From the NCBI RefSeq assembly GCF_017896165.1, contig NZ_JAFCNB010000004.1, positions 186,001 to 250,000 of the forward strand: a stretch of 64,000 bases of DNA. Reading direction: 5' to 3'. Position 1 is the stretch's first letter, and the number at the start of each line of letters is the position of its first letter. The DNA is from Microbispora oryzae. Lineage in GTDB: Bacteria; Actinomycetota; Actinomycetes; Streptosporangiales; Streptosporangiaceae. Both the position numbers and the translations under genes were made by a program. The notes beneath the pieces are model-generated. The model searched no databases. It worked only from the letters and a program-made list of their open reading frames with translations, and was not told the DNA's origin. Positions 58,062 through 64,000 of the stretch are shown in pieces.

Positions 58062-59837
58062 TCATCCGCGGGCGATCTCCCGGGCGTACAGGCGGGTGAG
58101 GCCGCTCATCCGGTAGTGGTCGACGGTGAGCGGCCCGACAAGGCAGAGGGTGGCCAGGCGGCTCAGGGTGAGCGGCTCCAGGAGCCGGAGGTCGGCCAGC
58201 CGGCCGAGCGCCGCCGAGGCGGACCGCGGGTCGCAGCCCAGGAGGCGGGCGGCGGTCCCCGGGCCGCAGTCGGCCGTGCCGCGGGCGCCCATGAGCCGGA
58301 ACAATTCGAGAGCGTGCGCGTCGGCCGCGCTCTCGCCGCGCGACAGGACCCGGTAGTCGGCGCCGATCGCCGCCCGGACCGACAGGTCCCCGCAGGTGAG
58401 CAGGTCGAGCCGCTGGTCCTCGTCGGCGAGCATGTCCGCGAACGCGCCCAGCGTCCACTCCCGCCGCACCGCGAGCCGCTTGCCCGCGATCATCAGGGCC
58501 AGCGGGAGGTTGTCGCAGAACCTGACCACCCGCTTCGCCTGCCGGATGTCGCCCCGGCCGCGGTCGCACAGCCCCAGCAGGAGCTCGGCCGCGTCCTCGT
58601 CGCCGAGCGGGGCCACCGCCACATGCGCGACGTCGTCGAGCGCGGCCGGCACCACGCGGCTGGTGATCAGAACCCGGCACCCAGCGGACGCCTCCAGGAC
58701 GGGACGCACCTGCCGCTCGTCCACCGCGTTGTCGAGAAGCACGAGGACGCGGCGCCCGGCCAGCGCCGCCCGCAGCCGGCCCGTCGCCCGCTCCATGCCG
58801 GGATCCGCCCCGTCGCCGGGCGGGCCGGCCGCCGCCAGCGCCCGGCGGACGGCGTCGTACGGGTCGGGCGGGCCGAGCCCGGGCGGCTCACGCAGGTCGA
58901 CGTGGATCACGCCGTCGGGGAAGTCCGCGATCCGCGCGGCCTCTCTCGCCAGGGCCGACTTGCCCACCCCGGCCGGGCCGTCGAGCGCCACCACACGGGG
59001 ACCGCCGGCCACCTCGCCGAGCGCCGAAAGGATCTTCTGGAGCTCTCTGTCCCGGCCCACGAGGCGCCCGGCGCCGGTCCGCGTCGCGGTCAGGGCCGCG
59101 GTCAGGGTCACGCGGCCAGTGCCGTTCGCGCCGCCGCTGCCACCCGTGCCGCCCGCGACTCGCGTGACACCCGCGGGGGGCGGGGGCGGGCGGCGCGCGG
59201 CCCGGGTGAAACCGAGCGCGGGGTCCCGGTTGAGGATGGCCAGATGCAGGGTGGCCAGTTCGGGGCCCGGCTCCACGCCCAGCTCGTCGGCGAGCAGTTC
59301 CCGCGCCCTGCCGTACGCGGTGAGCGCGGCGGCGACGTCCCCCGTCCGGTAGAGGGCGAGCATGAGGCGGCCCCACAGCCGTTCCCTGGTCGGATGGGCG
59401 GCCGTCATGTCGCGGAGCTCCGCCACCGCCTCCTCGTGCTCGCCCAGCATGAGACGGGCCTCCGCCACGGTCTCCAGGGCCAGGCAGCGCTGCTCGGAGA
59501 GGGCGTCCAGGCGCGGCGTCAGCGCCCGCGTCCGGGGGACGTCCTCCGCTGGCGCCCCCCGCCACAGGGCCAGGGCGGGGGACAGGTGGCCGAGCGCCTC
59601 CTCCGGACGCCCGTCCGCCACCGCCTCCCTGCCGCGCCGCAGCGCCTCGGCGAACTCCACGACGTCGAGCTCGCCCTGGTCTACCGTGAGCAGGTAGCCG
59701 GGCGGCCGCGCGGTCAGCCGGCCGGACAGGCCGAGGGCGTCGCGCAACCGGTTGACGTAGGTGCGCACGTTGGCCACCGCCGAGCGCGGCGGATCCTCGT
59801 CCCACACCGCGGTCATCAGCCGGTCCAGCGAGACCAC
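58062..59837 (-). CDS. SARP/AfsR-type regulator with BTAD and NB-ARC domains; true start unclear
   Basis: 591 residues from the first canonical start (GTG, VSLDRLMTAVWDED). The winged-helix domain continues upstream in frame without ATG, GTG or TTG: RFALLGPVEARRDGRPIPLG precedes this GTG. An SD-like GGAAGGAG (59991-59984) precedes an ACG (59975) and an ATA (59957) in frame, so initiation is non-canonical or a base has changed. After the DNA-binding part come a bacterial activator domain (SEQRCLALETVAEARLMLGE, GELDVVEFAEALRRG) and an NB-ARC with P-loop LDGPAGVGKSAL and VLVLLDNAVDE. It is convergent with the peptide cassette and probably controls it, as SARPs do for secondary metabolism. Confidence 0.82.
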   Translation of the reverse strand: MVSLDRLMTAVWDEDPPRSAVANVRTYVNRLRDALGLSGRLTARPPGYLLTVDQGELDVVEFAEALRRGREAVADGRPEEALGHLSPALALWRGAPAEDVPRTRALTPRLDALSEQRCLALETVAEARLMLGEHEEAVAELRDMTAAHPTRERLWGRLMLALYRTGDVAAALTAYGRARELLADELGVEPGPELATLHLAILNRDPALGFTRAARRPPPPPAGVTRVAGGTGGSGGANGTGRVTLTAALTATRTGAGRLVGRDRELQKILSALGEVAGGPRVVALDGPAGVGKSALAREAARIADFPDGVIHVDLREPPGLGPPDPYDAVRRALAAAGPPGDGADPGMERATGRLRAALAGRRVLVLLDNAVDERQVRPVLEASAGCRVLITSRVVPAALDDVAHVAVAPLGDEDAAELLLGLCDRGRGDIRQAKRVVRFCDNLPLALMIAGKRLAVRREWTLGAFADMLADEDQRLDLLTCGDLSVRAAIGADYRVLSRGESAADAHALELFRLMGARGTADCGPGTAARLLGCDPRSASAALGRLADLRLLEPLTLSRLATLCLVGPLTVDHYRMSGLTRLYAREIARG

Positions 59838-60015
59838 CCGGTTGCCGTCGAGGAGCAGGGCGGTCAGCAGGGCCCGCTGCTTGGCGGAGCCCAGCGGGAT
59901 CGGCCTGCCGTCGCGCCGCGCCTCGACCGGTCCGAGCAGGGCGAACCGTGGTCGTATCGATCTTCCCGCCCTCGTGGCGAGTGCTCCTTCCGGTGCCGCG
60001 GTGCCGTGGACGAGC

Positions 60016-61035
60016 TCAGGCGGAGGCGCGGATGACCAGGTGGGTGTCGAGGATGACGACCGGCTGCTCCAGCGGCTCGCCGTTGATCCGGGCGATCAGC
60101 AGCTGCACCATCTGGCGGCCCATGGCCTCCGTCGGCTGGTGCACGCTGGTCAGCTGGGGATCGGTGTGCAGGGCGACCTTGGAGTCCTCGAACCCGATGA
60201 TCGCGACGTCGTCCGGGACCACCTTGCCGAGCTCCTTCAGCACGCGCAGCGCGCCGACCGCCATCGGGTCGGAGGCGGTGAACACGGCGTCGAGGTCGGG
60301 GTGCCGCTCCAGCAGCTCCCGCATCGCGGCCGAGCCGCTCTCCTCGGAGAAGTCGCCGTAGACGACGAGTTCGGTCATCCCCGTCGCGAGCAGCGCGTCA
60401 CGGTATCCGGCGAGACGGTCGACACCCACGCCCATGTCCTGGGGGCCGGCGATCGTGGCGATCCGTGTCCGGCCCTTGGAGACCAGATACTTGACCGCCT
60501 GCCGGGCGCCGGCCCGGTTGTCCATGTCGACGAAGCTGTAGGGGTTCAGGCCGACCGGACGGCCACCCAGCACCGTGGGCACGCCCATCTCCTCCAGGCG
60601 TCCTGGCAGCGGGTCGGCGCCGTGGACCGAGGTCAGCAGGACACCGTCCACGTGCTGCCCGGTCAGGTAGAGCTCGAGCCGGTCGTGCTCCAGCCTGTTC
60701 TGCGCCATGGTGAGGATGAGCTGCAGGCCCGTCTCCGACAGCGCGGAGCCGATGCCGCGGATCAGGCCCGCGAAGTACGGCTCGTCGAACACGCGCTGCT
60801 CGGACTCCGACACCACCAGGGCGATGGTGTCGGTCCGGTTCGTGACAAGGGTGCGCGCCGCCCGGTTGGGCACGTAGCCGAGCTCTTCGATGGCGAGCAG
60901 CACAGCGTCTCGCGCCCGGTCGCTCACCTTGGGTGAACCGTTGATCACGCGCGAGACGGTGCCGCGGCCGACCCCGGCGCGGGCGGCGACCGCTTCAAGA
61001 GTCGGGCGCCCCCCGGAACGGCGGTCCCCGTTCAT
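60016..61035 (-). CDS. cebR: LacI-family repressor, CebR-like
   Basis: 339 residues. The N-terminal helix-turn-helix and hinge (TLEAVAARAGVGRGTVSRVI, NGSPKVSDRARDAVLLAIEELGYVPNRAARTL) are followed by a periplasmic-binding-type effector domain (TIALVVSESEQRVFDEPYFA, IIGFEDSKVALHTDPQLTSVHQP). AAGGGGG lies 9 nt before the ATG. Gene order (cebF, cebG, bglC, cebR) and the perfect CebR boxes in this window identify it as the cellobiose/cellotriose-responsive repressor. The gene starts 32 bp after the bglC stop. It ends about 40 nt before the apparent start of the SARP frame. Confidence 0.9.
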   Translation of the reverse strand: MNGDRRSGGRPTLEAVAARAGVGRGTVSRVINGSPKVSDRARDAVLLAIEELGYVPNRAARTLVTNRTDTIALVVSESEQRVFDEPYFAGLIRGIGSALSETGLQLILTMAQNRLEHDRLELYLTGQHVDGVLLTSVHGADPLPGRLEEMGVPTVLGGRPVGLNPYSFVDMDNRAGARQAVKYLVSKGRTRIATIAGPQDMGVGVDRLAGYRDALLATGMTELVVYGDFSEESGSAAMRELLERHPDLDAVFTASDPMAVGALRVLKELGKVVPDDVAIIGFEDSKVALHTDPQLTSVHQPTEAMGRQMVQLLIARINGEPLEQPVVILDTHLVIRASA

Positions 61036-61067
61036 ATGAACTTGCCCCCTTATCGCGTCTGCGCTGC

Positions 61068-62504
61068 TTATTGTGCCCGACTCATCAGGCCGCCGTGCCT
61101 GATCGTGTCCGCGTACCACAGAGCGCTCGATTTCAGGGTGCGCACCTGGCTCTCGTAGTCGACGTAGACCAGGCCGAACCGCTTTCCGTAGCCCCACGCC
61201 CACTCGAAGTTGTCCATGAGAGACCACGCGAAGTAGCCGCGCAGCGGCACGCCCGCGTCGATGGCCGCGTGGCACACGCGCAGGTGCGCCTCGATGTACG
61301 AGGCCCGCTCGGGGTCGTGGATCGTGCCGTCCTCCTCGAGCACGTCGTCGAACGCGGCGCCGTTCTCCGAGATGTAGAGCGGCAGCGACGGGTACTCCTC
61401 GTGCAGCCGCGTCAGCACCTCGTACAGACCGGAGTCGTCGATCTCCCAGCCCATGGCGGTGACGGGACGGCCTCCGTTGACGAAGCCGATGTGCTCGCTG
61501 CCCACCCACGGGGAGCCGGAGTCGGTCGGGGCGGCGGCGGCCGACAGCGCCCCGCCCGGCGCCCCGGACACCGTGAACCGGCTGTAGTAGTTGATCAGCA
61601 GCATGTCGAGCGGCGCGGCGATCGTCGCGAGGTCGCCGTCCCGCACGAAGCCCATGTCGGAGACGTCGCTCAGGTCGGTCAGCACGTCCTCGGGGTATTC
61701 GCCCTTGAGGATCGCGTCGAGGAAGAAGCGGTTCTGCATGCCGTCGATACGGCGGGCCGCGTCCCGGTCGGCCTCGCTGCCGGTCGCCGGGGAGATCGCG
61801 TAGAGGTTGACGCACCCGCCGATACGGGTGTTCCGGTTCTGCGCGCGCATCGCCTGCACGGCAAGCCCGTGGGCGAGGTTGAGGTGATGGGCGGCGCGCA
61901 GGGCGGCCTCCGGCTCGCGCCGGCCGGGCGCGTGCTCACCGGAGGCGTAGCCGAGGAACGCCGCGCACCACGGCTCGTTCACCGTGCTCCAGTTGGTGAC
62001 GCGGTCGGCGAGCTCGGCGTGCACCGTGGCGGCGAAGTCGGCGAAGCGCTTCGACGTGTCACGTGCGGGCCAGCCGCCCGCGTCTTCGAGCGCCTGCGGG
62101 AGGTCCCAGTGGTAGAGGGTCAGCCAGGGGTCGATGCCGTAGCTGAGCAGCTCGTCCACCAGCCGCTTGTAGAAGTCGAGGCCCTTCGCGTTGTACGCGC
62201 CGGAGCCGTCCGGCTGGATACGCGGCCAGGAGACCGAGAACCGGTAGGCCGTCAGGCCGAGGTCGGCCATCAGCCGGACGTCGTCCCGGTAGCGGTTGTA
62301 GTGGTCGATCGCGACCTCGGCGTCGTGTCCCTCGACGATACGACCGGGGCGGCGGCAGAAGGTGTCCCAGATCGAGGTGCCGCGGCCGTCCGTCGCGAGG
62401 GAACCCTCGATCTGGTACGCGGACGTCGCGGCTCCCCAGACGAACCCGGTGGGGAACATCTGGCTGGGGATCTCTGTCTCGGGTCGTGTGCCTTGCGTTG
62501 TCAC
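61068..62504 (-). CDS. bglC: GH1 beta-glucosidase of the ceb operon (BglC-like)
   Basis: 478-residue GH1 hydrolase for cytoplasmic cleavage of imported cellobiose and cello-oligosaccharides. FPTGFVWGAATSAYQIEGS, acid/base STVNEPWCA and nucleophile YISENGAAF are present, plus YFAWSLMDNFEWAWGYGKRF. GTG start overlaps the cebG stop (GTGA). It has a longer acidic insertion near residues 320-345 (APGGALSAAAAPTDSGSP). Together with the other GH1 gene this gives two co-regulated enzymes. Confidence 0.93.
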   Translation of the reverse strand: MTTQGTRPETEIPSQMFPTGFVWGAATSAYQIEGSLATDGRGTSIWDTFCRRPGRIVEGHDAEVAIDHYNRYRDDVRLMADLGLTAYRFSVSWPRIQPDGSGAYNAKGLDFYKRLVDELLSYGIDPWLTLYHWDLPQALEDAGGWPARDTSKRFADFAATVHAELADRVTNWSTVNEPWCAAFLGYASGEHAPGRREPEAALRAAHHLNLAHGLAVQAMRAQNRNTRIGGCVNLYAISPATGSEADRDAARRIDGMQNRFFLDAILKGEYPEDVLTDLSDVSDMGFVRDGDLATIAAPLDMLLINYYSRFTVSGAPGGALSAAAAPTDSGSPWVGSEHIGFVNGGRPVTAMGWEIDDSGLYEVLTRLHEEYPSLPLYISENGAAFDDVLEEDGTIHDPERASYIEAHLRVCHAAIDAGVPLRGYFAWSLMDNFEWAWGYGKRFGLVYVDYESQVRTLKSSALWYADTIRHGGLMSRAQ

Positions 62505-63394
62505 GCCTTGACTGCACCTTCCATGAGTCCGCCGATGATCTGTCGGCCGAACACGATGAATACGACGATGAGCGGGAGGATGGACATCGCCGTGCCGCTG
62601 AAGATGAGCACGTAGTCCGTGCCGTACTTCGCGTTGAGGGAGTTGATGGCCACCTGCACGGTCGGGTTGTCCGGGGTGAGAACGATCATGGGCCACATGA
62701 AGTCGTTCCAGATGAGCATGAAGGTGTTGATGCCCAGCACCGCCATGCCCGGCCGCACGGCCGGCAGGACGACGTTCCACCAGATCCGCAGGGTGCTGGC
62801 GCCGTCGACCCGGGCCGCCTCGACGAGCTCGTTGGGCACGGCCTGCTCGGTGTACTGCGTCATCAGGAAGACGCCGAAGCCGTTCAGCAGGTATGGCAGG
62901 ATGACCGCCTTGAGGGTGCCGACCCACTCGAGGCTCACCATCACCCGGTAGAGGGGCACGATGCCCATCTGCTGCAGCGGGACCATCATGGTGAGCAGGA
63001 CGATCAGCAGGAGGATCCGCCCGCCTTTGAAGCGCAGCCGGGCGAACGCGAATCCCGCGAAGGTCGAGATCAGCACGACCGAGATGGTCACCGTCGACGC
63101 GACGATCACCGAGTTGGTGAGACCCGTCAGGTAGTGCGCGTCGGGGTTCGACAGCACGCGCCGGATGTTCTCGCCCAGGTTGCCGCCGGGGAGGAAGGGC
63201 GGCGGGATGTCCGTCGCATCCCGGTTGGACCTGGACGCGATGACCAGCATCCAGTACAGCGGGAAGGCCGAGATGATGAGGGTCGCGATCAGGACGATCC
63301 TCGTGAACGGCGTGGCCGTCCACAGGCTGAGGGCCCCGTGCCGCGAGGCCGCCCGCCGTCCCCGGGTGTCGGCGGGCGCCGAGAGCGTGGTCAC
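62501..63394 (-). CDS. cebG: Cellobiose ABC transporter permease CebG
   Basis: 297-residue binding-protein-dependent permease with six helices. The EAA loop is EAARVDGASTLRIWWNVVLP, typical of carbohydrate uptake family 1 transporters. The GTG start overlaps the cebF stop by 4 bp. It needs an ATPase encoded elsewhere (MsiK in streptomycetes). Confidence 0.9.
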   Translation of the reverse strand: MTTLSAPADTRGRRAASRHGALSLWTATPFTRIVLIATLIISAFPLYWMLVIASRSNRDATDIPPPFLPGGNLGENIRRVLSNPDAHYLTGLTNSVIVASTVTISVVLISTFAGFAFARLRFKGGRILLLIVLLTMMVPLQQMGIVPLYRVMVSLEWVGTLKAVILPYLLNGFGVFLMTQYTEQAVPNELVEAARVDGASTLRIWWNVVLPAVRPGMAVLGINTFMLIWNDFMWPMIVLTPDNPTVQVAINSLNAKYGTDYVLIFSGTAMSILPLIVVFIVFGRQIIGGLMEGAVKA

Positions 63395-64000
63395 TTGTTG
63401 CCCCCGATCCGGCGGATGAGCATGAAGTTGATGAGAGATCCGACGAGGATCATCAGGAACAGCAGCCACGCGGCCGCCGATGCGTAGCCGTAGTCGAACT
63501 CGCGGAAGCCCTGCTCCACGATGAACATCGACACGGTCTGGAACTGGCTGTTCGTGCCGCCGTGGACGTTGCCGTTGTAGAACGTGGTCGGCTCGGCGAA
63601 GAGGGTGAGACCGCCGATGGTCGAGTTCAGCACCACGAAGATCATGGTGGGTCGCAGCATCGGGATCGTGATCTGCCAGAACTGGCGCCGTCGCGAGGCC
63701 CCGTCGATGGCCGCCGCCTCGTACAGGTCCTTCGGGATCGTCTGCATGCCGGCGAGGAAGATGATCGCGTTGTAGCCGGTCCACCGCCAGTCGATCATGC
63801 TGGAGATGGCCAGCCAGGACGGCAGGCGCTCGGTCTTCCAGCTCACGGGATCGGCGCCGAACCAGCCGAGCACCCAGTTGACCAGACCCCAGTCACGGCC
63901 GAAGAGCTGGGTGAAGACCACGGCGACCGCGACGACCGACGTGACGAGGGGGAGCAGCACGCCGAGGCGGACGAACAGGCGGCCCCTGATGCGCTTGTTG
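63391..64000 (-). CDS. cebF: Cellobiose ABC transporter permease CebF, 5' part cut by window edge
   Basis: The C-terminal 203 residues are visible. Helices LLPLVTSVVAVAVVFTQLF and YNAIIFLAGMQTIPKDLYEA lead into the EAA loop EAAAIDGASRRRQFWQITIP. The N-terminal helix and start lie beyond the right edge. It overlaps cebG by 4 bp. The substrate-binding protein gene (cebE) is expected to the right. Confidence 0.88.
   Translation of the reverse strand, partial: NKRIRGRLFVRLGVLLPLVTSVVAVAVVFTQLFGRDWGLVNWVLGWFGADPVSWKTERLPSWLAISSMIDWRWTGYNAIIFLAGMQTIPKDLYEAAAIDGASRRRQFWQITIPMLRPTMIFVVLNSTIGGLTLFAEPTTFYNGNVHGGTNSQFQTVSMFIVEQGFREFDYGYASAAAWLLFLMILVGSLINFMLIRRIGGNK

Overview
The window is high-GC DNA (by eye above 70% G+C) packed with genes on both strands. 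Start codons are often GTG, many genes overlap by 4 bp, and several genes appear to be leaderless. The content points to a filamentous actinomycete: methylmalonyl-CoA mutase MutA/MutB/MeaB, EfeUOB behind DmdR/IdeR-type iron boxes, lon behind an HspR (HAIR) box, a SARP-type regulator, and a CebR-type cellobiose locus. Streptosporangiales is my best guess, but the sequence alone does not prove it. I saw no rRNA, tRNA, CRISPR array, transposase or phage structural gene.

Layout. 1-3.7 kb: an M20 peptidase cut by the left edge, an AAA ATPase, a peptidoglycan amidase and a GNAT acetyltransferase. 3.9-9 kb: the overlapping operon mutA-mutB-meaB, followed by a PHP-type metallohydrolase. 11-15.6 kb: a four-gene leftward operon encoding a binding protein, TelA, a binding-protein/von Willebrand A fusion lipoprotein and a small membrane protein. 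15.8-19.1 kb: efeU-efeO-efeB iron uptake. 19.3-25.6 kb: housekeeping and small accessory genes (zinc ribbon protein, APH-type kinase, two luciferase-like oxidoreductases, two HAD hydrolases, ArfB). 25.7-34.4 kb: PhoD, an FG-GAP protein, an MFS exporter, Lon and an HtrA-like protease. 34.5-41.2 kb: cydABDC (cydA transcribed first), diverging from a padR gene across a 14-bp-arm inverted repeat, plus a HAAS-type membrane protein. 41.6-49.9 kb: a universal stress protein, a large ExeM/NucH nuclease, an orphan cytochrome oxidase subunit I, thioredoxin, class II DAHP synthase, an FAD monooxygenase-like protein and a tiny secreted peptide.

50-64 kb is the most interesting part. Two perfect copies of the CebR operator TGGGAGCGCTCCCA lie upstream of a GH1 beta-glucosidase and of an aldose-epimerase/kinase pair. 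The cebF-cebG-bglC-cebR operon itself occupies the right end, with cebF cut by the window edge. Between these sugar genes sits a compact rightward cassette: a MauE/DoxX-type redox membrane protein, a membrane-anchored thioredoxin-fold protein, an ABC exporter without a peptidase domain, an S26 signal peptidase, and a 60-residue precursor with six cysteines behind a basic leader ending in Ala-Gly-Ala. A convergent SARP/NB-ARC regulator follows. I read this as an export system for a disulfide-bonded, signal-peptidase-processed peptide. It is the best candidate here for an undescribed system. The SARP gene has no canonical start codon where its DNA-binding domain begins, and it lies just downstream of cebR in the same direction.
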